From Pseudogymnoascus destructans (taxonomy: Eukaryota > Ascomycota > Leotiomycetes > Thelebolales > Thelebolaceae): DNA of 64,000 nucleotides. The stretch's first letter is position 1. Every line of letters starts with the position of its first letter. The notes beneath the pieces are model-generated. The model was not told the DNA's origin. It searched no databases and was given only the letters and a program-made list of their open reading frames with translations. The stretch is from positions 124,001-188,000 of the forward strand of contig NW_020167536.1 of NCBI RefSeq assembly GCF_001641265.1. Reading direction: 5' to 3'. This document shows, one piece after another, positions 1-7,931 of the stretch. The position numbers were made by a program, and so were the translations under genes.

Positions 1-1
1 C

Positions 2-790
2 GATTCCATACTTGTAGTTGTGGATCGATACACAAAGTACGCCTTATATATCGCAACGAATAAGACGGTGAATGCCAATGATTTGGCAACGCTTATCCTC
101 CGCTACGTTATCACAGAGTTCGGGATTCCAAAGGGAATTGTCTCCGATAGGGGATCTGTATTCACAAGTAGCTACTGGTCTTGCCTCTGTTATTTCTTAA
201 AGATTCGCCAGCGTTTGAGCACCGCTTTCCACCCGCAGACGGATGGACAAACTGAGCGCCAGAATCAAACAATCGAACACTACCTTCGGTCGTATTGCAC
301 AAGCTCCCAGGACGAGTGGGTAGTACTCCTACCCATCGCCCAGTTCTCATATAATAACTCCTTCCATTCAACAATTCAAACAACACCTTTCCGGGCATTA
401 AAAGGATTTGATCCTCGTATGCCAGACGTGAGTGTCGCGGACGCCCCTCAAAAGGGGGATGCACTCGAGCCGTTTGAAAGAATACAGAAGCTCCAGGAGG
501 AAAGGGAAGTGCTGGTGCACCATTGGCTCCGAGCGACGCAGTCGCAGACGAAGCACTATAATCTCAAAAGGAAGCCAAAGGAATATAGCATGGGGGACCA
601 AGTCCTCCTTTCCACAAAGAACATCAAGCTGCGGAGGCCAAACAGAAAGCTCGCGGAACAGTTCGTAGGGCCCTTCAAGATCGTAGAGATCATTGGAAAG
701 CAGGCCTATAGGCTTGAGTTACCATGGGACATGGGGATTCACCCAACCTTCCACGTGTCATTGCTAGAACCATACCACAAGAGGCAGTAA
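2..790 (+). CDS. Gypsy element A: 3' end of pol (integrase), partial
   Basis: This is the C-terminal part of a Ty3/gypsy polyprotein whose 5' part lies outside the window. The frame is open from base 2. It begins inside the integrase core (DSILVVVDRYTKYAL, first catalytic Asp region), followed by IVSDRGSVFTS with the second Asp and HPQTDGQTERQN with the catalytic Glu. The integrase C-terminal GPFKI/FHVSLLEP region ends in TAA at 788-790. No chromodomain follows, unlike elements B and C, so the tail is short or truncated. About 120 bases downstream the element is interrupted by element B; its sequence resumes at 7916. Family assignment is firm; activity cannot be judged. Confidence 0.9.
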   Translation, partial: DSILVVVDRYTKYALYIATNKTVNANDLATLILRYVITEFGIPKGIVSDRGSVFTSSYWSCLCYFLKIRQRLSTAFHPQTDGQTERQNQTIEHYLRSYCTSSQDEWVVLLPIAQFSYNNSFHSTIQTTPFRALKGFDPRMPDVSVADAPQKGDALEPFERIQKLQEEREVLVHHWLRATQSQTKHYNLKRKPKEYSMGDQVLLSTKNIKLRRPNRKLAEQFVGPFKIVEIIGKQAYRLELPWDMGIHPTFHVSLLEPYHKRQ

Positions 791-911
791 GCTCACGCAT
801 AGGTCACGGACAGTAAACACAAGAGTAGAAAAGCCACATAGGGCATCAATTCGCTATTCTGGAGCCAGAGCTCAACTATCTAAGGTGGCGCAAGCGCGGC
901 CGAGGGCACGC
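791..911 (+). other. Element A sequence between pol stop and element B insertion
   Basis: Non-coding 3' part of element A. With element B removed it joins base 7916, where an antisense gene of element A ends (stop at 7932-7934). No other feature is seen. Confidence 0.6.
907..911. other. Target-site duplication of element B, left copy (CACGC)
   Basis: CACGC lies directly before the first LTR base and is repeated exactly after the second LTR at 7911-7915. Five-base duplications are typical of gypsy integrases. Confidence 0.92.
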
Positions 912-1023
912 TGTTACGACGGAACAAGAAGGCTGGCCAACTACAGGACAGGAAGGAGGGAGGTCGCATGAGACCGGCCCTGGTACCTGGAGGGGCAGCG
1001 GGGAATAGTAGTTCCGAAAGTAT

Positions 1024-1195
1024 CACGTGACGGACTCGCAGGATGATGAGAAGAGTCCTAAGAGTCCAGGACTCCGAGGACTCGAGTGAGTTCCCAGGAG
1101 TCCACTAGGCACGTGATGGACTCGCAGGATGATGAGAAGAGTCCTAAGAGTCCAGGACTCCGAGGACTCGAGTGAGTTCCCAAGAGTCCACTAGG
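1024..1195 (+). repeat. 86-bp tandem duplication in U3 of element B
   Basis: Two copies (1024-1109 and 1110-1195), each beginning with the E-box-like CACGTGA and containing several GAGTCC/GGACTC inverted repeats, including a GAGTCC-A-GGACTC palindrome. They lie just upstream of the TATA box, so they could act as a duplicated promoter element. The same duplication is in the 3' LTR at 7548-7719. Confidence 0.85.
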
Positions 1196-1206
1196 CACGA
1201 CGCCAC

Positions 1207-1213
1207 TATATAA
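1207..1213 (+). promoter_or_regulatory. TATA box of element B
   Basis: TATATAA in the LTR, about 37 bases upstream of the GTGCTCAA segment that probably marks the start of the transcript. Confidence 0.6.
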
Positions 1214-1388
1214 GTAGATAGTATTTCCTTAGATAGGAGCTTCGTGCTCAACTCAATACAGTATTTGTTATATACTAGTAACGTGTTACTTGAAGCCTTT
1301 GTGTCTGATCCCCTGCCTCCTCTGATAAGTAAACCTTTACGCAAGAGAACCTCTGTGTCTTCTATCGTTTAGAAGTCAGCGTTACACT

Positions 1389-1396
1389 TTGAGCAC
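1389..1396 (+). other. Probable self-priming primer-binding site, element B
   Basis: TTGAGCAC lies two bases after the 5' LTR and is the exact reverse complement of GTGCTCAA at 1244-1251, near the predicted transcript start. No obvious match to a tRNA 3' end was seen. This pattern is that of the Tf1/sushi group, where the RNA 5' end primes minus-strand synthesis. Confidence 0.55.
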
Positions 1397-1432
1397 CACT
1401 TCTACGAGGTACCGGCTTACACACAAAGCAAC

Positions 1433-3370
1433 ATGTCTGTCGTCAGTTCGAAGGGGAAAACCCCCACCACGCCAACTTCGTCTCAGAGGTCTAAGCCTGA
1501 GAATGAAGAGATGCCCGATGCACCCACCGTCAACGAACTCAAGGAAACTCTACGCGTCAAGTTGCCCGACACTTACTCCGGCAACCGAAAGGAACTTGAG
1601 GTGTTTTTGCTACAGGTCGAACTGTACCAGCACTTCAATGACGAGAAGTTTCCCACCCAGGAGAGCTATGCCCTGTGGACTGCGTCCTACCTTAGGGGGG
1701 AAGCCCTGCGATGGATCGAACCATTCCTCAAGGACTATTTCAAATATGAAAGTACCAATGGAAGCATGACAACTACGCAGACTATGTTTGGCAGCTGGAA
1801 AGGATTCTGTAAGGAAATCCGACGCATGTTCGGAGACATCGATGAGATTAAGACCGCGGAAGACCATCTGTTTGCACTTAAGCAGACTGGCAGCGCCCTC
1901 ACGTACTCCACAGAATTCCAGAGATACGGCAATCAGACAGGATGGGATGCCAGCGCACTCATCAGCCACTACCGACGTGGGCTGAAGAGCCATATACGTA
2001 TGGAACTTGCCCGTTTGGAACAACAACCAACGGACATGGTAGCGCTAATCGAACATACGGTCCGAATCGACAATCGACTATACGAATTCCAGAAGGAACG
2101 TCGGACCTATGACAAGCCCAAGAAAAGTTACCCCTACCGGGGAAACGAGGGCAGACGACGGGATCAACACCCGCGAGACAACCGTTGGTCGGACCCAATG
2201 GAACTCGATGCCACGTTCAAACCTGGACGACCCCGTGACCCTAAGAAAGACAGACAATTCAAGGAACGACTCTGTTTTAACTGCGACAAGCCAGGCCACA
2301 TGGCCCGAGACTGCAGACAACCAAAGAAAGGGAACGGCGGACGCAAAGTCGGCAAACAACTCAATGCCACCTGGACGGGACAGTTGAACGCAACGTTTGT
2401 GAGCAAACAGGACTGGGGAATAAACGGCGAAAGCACCCCAGAAGACGAGAGCTCAGATGAAGGGTCGGAGGCGGAATCGTTCACCGTCTCGGAACAGGAG
2501 ACCTTCGATGAACTCGCACCTACGGAACCAATGAATCCACGGTGCAAGAACGTAGTAAGACGCATGGCAAAACACGCCCACGCGAAGATTAGGGCCGAAC
2601 GAGACAAGCCCAATGGCCAGAGGAAAATCCCCATGCTTAAAGACCTCTACGGGAACCTGTTACAGGAACTTCCGTTAAAGTGCAAGGTGGACGACTGCAA
2701 GGATGACCTCTGGAGATACTACGACCAACTAACGAATACCCGCAGGCTGCTTGGCACGTCCCAAGACGTAGCTAAGTTGGAAGCCCAAGAAGCGGAAGAA
2801 CTGGAGAAGGATGTCGAGCATATGGCTAAACTGAAGTATATGAAAAGCGTCGAACTTTACTACCAGGACCGCAGGAGAGCCCTGAAGAAGTACGACGAGA
2901 AAGCCAGAGATATGCTCCGACGGGAAAATGCGAGACCCACTCCACGCATCGAAAGGAGAGCCATGGAGCAACTAGACACGTTCTCCACGCCTCCGAGGGA
3001 AGATAGTGCATGGGTGAGAGGACAGCGGGAACTATCAACGACAGACGCAACAGAGACTGATCATCCCTGGCACGCATATGTCTACTGGGAGTATTGCAGC
3101 GAAGATGATTGCAAGCTCCACTGGAAAAAGAAACACCAGAATCAGTTGTTTCCCCGATCCTCACCCAGGATACACTTCAGAGACGCAGAGCAAGTTCACG
3201 CCCTCAGGCGAAGCCAGTCTGAAGGGGACTTGCCTATCAAAAGCGAACAGGTATACGAGAAATACCCACATCTGCTAGATGAAGCAGAAGAGCGAGGGAA
3301 ACGATCTCCCCAAGGACCACCATTGGAAGCGGATGAATACTATCCTTCCTCGGACGAGTCAAAAAACTAG
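1433..3370 (+). CDS. Gag of element B
   Basis: Encodes a 645-aa structural polyprotein that packages the retrotransposon RNA. The first 200 or so residues resemble fungal gypsy capsid (the LPDTYSGNRKELEVFL region). A CCHC zinc knuckle (CFNCDKPGHMARDC) sits at residues 281-294. The long charged C-terminal part (about residues 330-645) is unusually large for a gag of this type and is rich in Glu, Lys and Arg. ATG at 1433 is the first in the frame after the LTR. The frame ends in TAG at 3368-3370, directly after an A AAA AAC heptamer, so some ribosomes are expected to shift -1 into pol. Confidence 0.93.
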   Translation: MSVVSSKGKTPTTPTSSQRSKPENEEMPDAPTVNELKETLRVKLPDTYSGNRKELEVFLLQVELYQHFNDEKFPTQESYALWTASYLRGEALRWIEPFLKDYFKYESTNGSMTTTQTMFGSWKGFCKEIRRMFGDIDEIKTAEDHLFALKQTGSALTYSTEFQRYGNQTGWDASALISHYRRGLKSHIRMELARLEQQPTDMVALIEHTVRIDNRLYEFQKERRTYDKPKKSYPYRGNEGRRRDQHPRDNRWSDPMELDATFKPGRPRDPKKDRQFKERLCFNCDKPGHMARDCRQPKKGNGGRKVGKQLNATWTGQLNATFVSKQDWGINGESTPEDESSDEGSEAESFTVSEQETFDELAPTEPMNPRCKNVVRRMAKHAHAKIRAERDKPNGQRKIPMLKDLYGNLLQELPLKCKVDDCKDDLWRYYDQLTNTRRLLGTSQDVAKLEAQEAEELEKDVEHMAKLKYMKSVELYYQDRRRALKKYDEKARDMLRRENARPTPRIERRAMEQLDTFSTPPREDSAWVRGQRELSTTDATETDHPWHAYVYWEYCSEDDCKLHWKKKHQNQLFPRSSPRIHFRDAEQVHALRRSQSEGDLPIKSEQVYEKYPHLLDEAEERGKRSPQGPPLEADEYYPSSDESKN

Positions 3371-3415
3371 GAGTCCTCGACGGTAGGCCACCGGCGAGCG
3401 ACACGAAGAGGCCTA
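3361..3415 (+). promoter_or_regulatory. -1 ribosomal frameshift signal with predicted pseudoknot (gag/pol of element B)
   Basis: Slippery heptamer A AAA AAC at 3361-3367 is in the correct phase and the gag stop follows at once. After an 8-nt spacer, stem 1 pairs 3376-3379 (CTCG) with 3395-3398 (CGAG) and 3381-3384 (CGGT) with 3390-3393 (ACCG), with one A/G mismatch. The 5-nt loop AGGCC (3385-3389) is complementary to GGCCT at 3410-3414, giving stem 2 of an H-type pseudoknot. Element D has the same layout with one compensatory change (G-C to A-T). Pol is open in the -1 frame from the heptamer onward. Confidence 0.82.
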
Positions 3416-6400
3416 GTACAGACCAGCTATGCGCCACGACGGGCAGCATGCAACTATATGTGGTCGCTAAGATACAACAGCGACACCTCCGAGCAATGAT
3501 TGACTCAGGAGCAACGGGCAACTTTATGACAAAGAAAGTAGCAGACACGCAAGGTTTCAAGACGCAATTGAAAACCGAACCATACCCGTTAATGGTCGTA
3601 GATGGAGAGCCCATCTCGACTAATGAAGGAATGGTGACCCACGAAACGGTCCCATTGGAAATGGTCATGCTACACGGGCACAAGGAAACGATTCAGTTTG
3701 ACATCGTGCACATGGACAACCATGCGTGCATCCTTGGTGTGCCATGGCTCAAGAAACACAACCCCCAGATTGACTGGTGGAACGAGAAAGTTGTGATGAG
3801 CCAGTGCGCGTGTGAACAACGGACGGACACGCGACAACGGGAGAAACCCTCCCAGGGCCGGAAGGAGTTATGTGCAACCTCCGAGCTCGATGACCTAGCC
3901 CAGGCATCCTCACCGACGAGTATACCGGTGGAGTACAAGGAATACGAGCGATTATTCCAGGAAGGCCCTAAGAACGAGGCGCTTCCTAAGCACCAACCAT
4001 GGGATCACGAGATACCTTTGGAGAAAGACAAGAGTCCACCGTTCGGACCAATATATCAGCTATCGGAAAAGGAGCTGAAGGTACTTAAGGAGTACATTGA
4101 TGATAACCTAGCAAAAGGATTCATCAAACCATCCACATCACCCGCAGGAAGTCCGGTGCTTTTCGTACCAAAGAAAGACGGCTCCCTACGGTTATGTGTG
4201 GACTATCGAGCGTTGAACAACATCACAATCAAGGACAGGTATGCCCTGCCGTTAATCAACGAACTACACGATAGATTTCAAGGAGCAAAGATCTTCAGTA
4301 AGCTAGATCTGCGAGGAGCATACAACCTGATCCGAATCAAGGCTGGGGAAGAGTGGAAAACAGCATTCCGCACCCGCTATGGCCTATTCGAGTATCAAGT
4401 CATGCCCTTTGGGCTAACAAACGCACCCGCATCTATGCAACGACTGATGAATGATGCTTTGCACGAATACTTAGACATCTTTACCATCGTCTACCTAGAC
4501 GACGTCCTGGTGTATTCAGCAACCAAGGAGGAGCATGTCAAGCATGTCAAACTCGTCCTGAAGAAACTAAAGGAGTACAGCTTACTCCTCAAACCAGAGA
4601 AGTGCGAGTTCCATAAAAACCAAGTCGAATTCTTGGGTTACATTATTGGAACGCACGGCATCAAGATGGACCAAGCAAAAGTAACGGCAGTGTTGGAATG
4701 GCCAACACCGACCACGGTCAAGGAAGTGCAAGCCTTCCTAGGCTTCGCCAACTTCTATCGAAGATTCATCTCAGGATATTCCAAGGTAGCTCAACCACTC
4801 ACAGAGCTTACCAGAAAGGATCTCGAATTCAAATGGACGGACAAGGCAGAGGCTGCTTTCCAGGAACTTAAGACGAAGTTCACGGAAGCACCTATCCTTG
4901 CTACATTTGACCCTGCAAAGAAGATCATCCTCGAAACGGACTCTTCTGACTTCGCAATTGGAGCATGTCTGAATCAACCAGACGAGAACGGTAAGTTCAA
5001 ACCAATCGCGTACTACTCTAGGAAACTGTCACCCGCGGAACTCAATTACGACATCCACGACAAGGAGCTACTGGCTATTGTCGTTGCCTTTGAGCAGTGG
5101 CGAGTATATCTTGAGGGATCCACCTACCCTGTGCAGGTATGGACGGATCACAAGAACCTCATATATTTCACCACGACCAAGGTTTTAAACCGCAGACAAG
5201 TCCGCTGGGCAGAAACCCTCGCAGCCTACAACTTCACGATAACCTATCGCAAGGGCTCCGAGAATGCAAGAGCAGATGCTCTCAGCAGACGGACCGACTA
5301 CGCCGGCCCAAAGGAAGAAAGACCTAGAGCAATTCTGAAGAAAACAGATGCAGGAATACAGTACAACGAGTTACTAGCGACGATCTCAGTCATCGAAGAT
5401 ACAGAACTCGAGGAAAGACTCAAGAAAGCTTACGCAACAGACGAATGCGCCAAGCGAGTCTTGTCCAAAGTCGAAGGCGACTTCACCATCGACGAACAAG
5501 GATTGATTCGATACAAAGGGTTAGTGTATGTCCCAAGTCAAATGAGACGCCCGCTGGTGCAAGAACAACACTCGTTACCAGCACACGGTCATCAGGGAGT
5601 AACGCGAACCTTCGAACGAATCACCCGACACTACTACTTCCCAGGTATGAGGAAGCAGGTAGAGACAGTGGTAAGAGAGTGCGACATTTGCAGCAAGTCA
5701 AAATCCAATAGGCATCTGCCATACGGACAACTCAAATCGACACCAGTACCAAAAGGAGCGTGGAAATCAATAGCTTTGGACTTCATCGTCAAGCTTCCAC
5801 CCTCCAAGGACCCGTTAACAGGAATAGAATACGACTCTATCCTCGTCATCACGGAAAGACTCACGAAATATGGGAAGTTTATACCATATCTAGAAGCTAG
5901 CGACGCCGAGGCGCTCGCATATACCTTCATTCGAGTCATATTAGCCGATCATGGGATGCCAGAAGAAATCATCTCAGATAGAGACAAGCTCTTTACTTCG
6001 AAATTCTGGAAATCATTGATGGCGCTACTGGGAACAAACCATAAGCTATCAACAGCTTTTCATCCCCAGACAGACGGCCAAACAGAAAGATTAAATCAGA
6101 CCCTTGAACAGTACCTGCGAAGCTATGTCAATCATCAACAGGATAACTGGGTTCAGATCTTACCCATCGCACAGTTTGCATATAACAGCGCGATGACAGA
6201 AGCAACGAAAGTCTCACCGTTCTTTGCCAATTACGGCTACCAGCCAGAAGCATATAGGCAACCAAGACCAGATGAATCACGAGCTGAACAAGCCCTGATC
6301 GTGGTGGAACAACTGAAATCGTTCCACGAACAACTTGCGACGGACATCCAATTCTTAAATGAACGATCCGCCGCATACGCAAACAAGAAGCGCAGTATGG

Positions 6401-6900
6401 AACCTGCCTTCAAGGAGGGGGATAAAGTATACCTACTCCGGAAACATATCAAAACGAAACGACCAAGCACAAAGTTGGACTTCAAGAAATTGGGACCATT
6501 CAAAATATTGAACAAAGTCAGCTCAGTTAATTACAGACTGCAGCTACCCAGGAAGTCTAGACTACACCCGGTATTTCATGTCTCACTACTGGAACCAGCA
6601 AGAGGAAATACCCCAATTGCGACCGACACCGAACTCCAACCCGAGAATGAGATAATCGAATATGAGGTCGAAGCGATCCTAGACAGAAGGTTAGTAGGAC
6701 GTCGAGAAGAGTTTTTGATAAAATGGGAAAATTACGAACCTACGGATAATTCGTGGGAACCAACAAGGAACATCAGCAAAGAACTGCTGGAGGAATATCG
6801 ACGCCGCCATCCGTCAGCCATTGATCCCAAGATGCAGGGGAGTAGGCCAGTGGATCGGAGGAAGCGAGGGTCCCGGTCACAGACGAGGAGGCAGCGCTAA
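3364..6900 (+). CDS. Pol of element B (protease, RT, RNase H, integrase, chromodomain)
   Basis: Expressed as a -1 frameshift fusion to Gag. Numbering from the first Met (3448, 1150 aa): aspartic protease IDSGATGNF with catalytic Asp19; reverse transcriptase with FVPKKDGSLRLCVDYR and catalytic YLDD at 349-352; RNase H with ETDSSDFAIGA; integrase HHCC zinc finger (HGHQG...CDIC), then DFIVKLPP, ISDRDKLFTS and HPQTDGQTERLN giving D,D,E; C-terminal chromodomain at about 1072-1122 (YEVEAILDRR...WEPTRNI), expected to steer integration to methylated-histone chromatin. No internal stops. All catalytic residues are present, so the element may be active. The 3' end overlaps an antisense ORF by 128 bases. 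Confidence 0.96.
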   Translation, partial: KLGVLDGRPPASDTKRPSTDQLCATTGSMQLYVVAKIQQRHLRAMIDSGATGNFMTKKVADTQGFKTQLKTEPYPLMVVDGEPISTNEGMVTHETVPLEMVMLHGHKETIQFDIVHMDNHACILGVPWLKKHNPQIDWWNEKVVMSQCACEQRTDTRQREKPSQGRKELCATSELDDLAQASSPTSIPVEYKEYERLFQEGPKNEALPKHQPWDHEIPLEKDKSPPFGPIYQLSEKELKVLKEYIDDNLAKGFIKPSTSPAGSPVLFVPKKDGSLRLCVDYRALNNITIKDRYALPLINELHDRFQGAKIFSKLDLRGAYNLIRIKAGEEWKTAFRTRYGLFEYQVMPFGLTNAPASMQRLMNDALHEYLDIFTIVYLDDVLVYSATKEEHVKHVKLVLKKLKEYSLLLKPEKCEFHKNQVEFLGYIIGTHGIKMDQAKVTAVLEWPTPTTVKEVQAFLGFANFYRRFISGYSKVAQPLTELTRKDLEFKWTDKAEAAFQELKTKFTEAPILATFDPAKKIILETDSSDFAIGACLNQPDENGKFKPIAYYSRKLSPAELNYDIHDKELLAIVVAFEQWRVYLEGSTYPVQVWTDHKNLIYFTTTKVLNRRQVRWAETLAAYNFTITYRKGSENARADALSRRTDYAGPKEERPRAILKKTDAGIQYNELLATISVIEDTELEERLKKAYATDECAKRVLSKVEGDFTIDEQGLIRYKGLVYVPSQMRRPLVQEQHSLPAHGHQGVTRTFERITRHYYFPGMRKQVETVVRECDICSKSKSNRHLPYGQLKSTPVPKGAWKSIALDFIVKLPPSKDPLTGIEYDSILVITERLTKYGKFIPYLEASDAEALAYTFIRVILADHGMPEEIISDRDKLFTSKFWKSLMALLGTNHKLSTAFHPQTDGQTERLNQTLEQYLRSYVNHQQDNWVQILPIAQFAYNSAMTEATKVSPFFANYGYQPEAYRQPRPDESRAEQALIVVEQLKSFHEQLATDIQFLNERSAAYANKKRSMEPAFKEGDKVYLLRKHIKTKRPSTKLDFKKLGPFKILNKVSSVNYRLQLPRKSRLHPVFHVSLLEPARGNTPIATDTELQPENEIIEYEVEAILDRRLVGRREEFLIKWENYEPTDNSWEPTRNISKELLEEYRRRHPSAIDPKMQGSRPVDRRKRGSRSQTRRQR

Positions 6901-7339
6901 CTGCCTGCTCCTCAGCCTCAACAGCGTCACGCTTCTCAGCAGCCACACGTTCGGCCTCCTCTGCCGCATCAAGCTCGTCGAGGGTTTTCAAACCTCGCCG
7001 GAGCATATCTTTACCACGGGTCCGGATGAGGCGTTTCTGCTTCCGCAGACGAAGTAACTTCGAAAGGGTTTCTTCCTCTTCGCGATCCAGGCGATCCTCC
7101 TCCCGTTCGAGCTTCACCCAGTCGGGATGCTCAGGACCCATACAGTCACACTTTTCTTTCAAGTTGCGACGAACGCACTCGGCGCACCGCCGTGAATCAT
7201 TTGGAGACGACACGCAAGTAATGTTTCGCCTCACGCAGTTCGAGCAAGAATCCATTTCGGGTAGTTCGTATCCGTGGTTCTTTATTCGACGGACAAGATC
7301 GTTGCGTTCCTGGAGTTTGCGGGCAGTGTCAGTAGGCAT
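6773..7339 (-). CDS. Antisense Cys-rich ORF carried by element B
   Basis: A single-exon ORF of about 188 aa on the strand opposite gag-pol, between pol and the 3' LTR and overlapping the pol end. I chose ATG at 7339 (MPTDTARKLQERN), since upstream starts are weaker. It holds two Cys clusters, CSNCVRRNITC and RRCAECVRRNLKEKCDC (C-x2-C-x6-C, then C-x2-C-x7-C-x-C), which look like a zinc-binding module. A highly charged Glu/Arg/Lys region follows, likely a coiled coil. Element A carries an antisense gene of similar layout at 7932-8534. From memory, similar Cys-rich hypothetical proteins are frequent in fungal genomes, but I know no proven function. It could serve the element or be a captured gene. 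Confidence 0.7.
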   Translation of the reverse strand: MPTDTARKLQERNDLVRRIKNHGYELPEMDSCSNCVRRNITCVSSPNDSRRCAECVRRNLKEKCDCMGPEHPDWVKLEREEDRLDREEEETLSKLLRLRKQKRLIRTRGKDMLRRGLKTLDELDAAEEAERVAAEKRDAVEAEEQAVSAASSSVTGTLASSDPLAYSPASWDQWLTDGGVDIPPAVLC

Positions 7340-7435
7340 GTTGCATGTTGAAGGACTCGCTGAGGAGCAGCAGAGTCCCGGGGGCATGGACGTACTTATA
7401 GGATTCGAGACGAATGCCCAGGGGAAGGGAGCGAG

Positions 7436-7910
7436 TGTTACGACGGAACAAGAAGGCTGGCCAACTACAGGACAGGAAGGAGGGAGGTCGCATGAGACCG
7501 GCCCTGGTACCTGGAGGGGAAGCGGGGAATAGTAGTTCCGAAAGTATCACGTGACGGACTCGCAGGATGATGAGAAGAGTCCTAAGAGTCCAGGACTCCG
7601 AGGACTCGAGTGAGTTCCCAGGAGTCCACTAGGCACGTGATGGACTCGCAGGATGATGAGAAGAGTCCTAAGAGTCCAGGACTCCGAGGACTCGAGTGAG
7701 TTCCCAAGAGTCCACTAGGCACGATGCCACTATATAAGTAGATAGTATTTCCTTAGATAGGAGCTTCGTGCTCAACTCAATACAGTATTTGTTATATACT
7801 AGTAACGTGTTACTTGAAGCCTTTGTGTCTGATCCCCTGCCTCCTCTGATAAGTAAACCTTTACGCAAGAGAACCTCTGTGTCTTCTATCGTTTAGAAGT
7901 CAGCGTTACA
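7436..7910 (+). repeat. 3' LTR of element B
   Basis: 475 bp, two substitutions relative to the 5' LTR. It includes the 86-bp U3 tandem duplication at 7548-7719. Confidence 0.96.
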
Positions 7911-7915
7911 CACGC
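7911..7915. other. Target-site duplication of element B, right copy (CACGC)
   Basis: Exact match to 907-911. Element A sequence resumes after it. Confidence 0.92.
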
Positions 7916-7931
7916 GCGGCAACCACAGGTA

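Larger units (their letters stand above)
912..1386 (+). repeat. 5' LTR of element B
   Basis: 475 bp, TG...CA ends, pairs with 7436-7910. U3 contains an 86-bp tandem duplication. A TATA-like TATATAA sits at 1207-1213, and the probable transcript start lies near 1240-1244. Reverse-oriented relatives occur at 16418-16598 and 20193-20310. Confidence 0.96.
912..7910 (+). mobile_element. Complete Ty3/gypsy chromovirus, element B
   Basis: A 6999-bp LTR retrotransposon with two 475-bp LTRs that differ at only two bases (C/A at 998 and C/T at 1202 in the left copy). LTRs start TGTTAC and end GTTACA, with a perfect CACGC target duplication. In order it holds a 5' LTR, a probable self-priming site, gag, a -1 frameshift signal, pol (protease, RT, RNase H, integrase, chromodomain), an antisense Cys-rich ORF and the 3' LTR. 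The near-identical LTRs and uninterrupted ORFs indicate a recent insertion. It sits inside older element A. The chromodomain and integrase order place it among fungal chromoviruses. Confidence 0.96.

Noticed and set aside
912..7910. RIP (repeat-induced point mutation) in element B
   Set aside because: Two differences between the LTRs and open ORFs give no C-to-T pattern. The stops in the mariner remnant are too few to assign to RIP.
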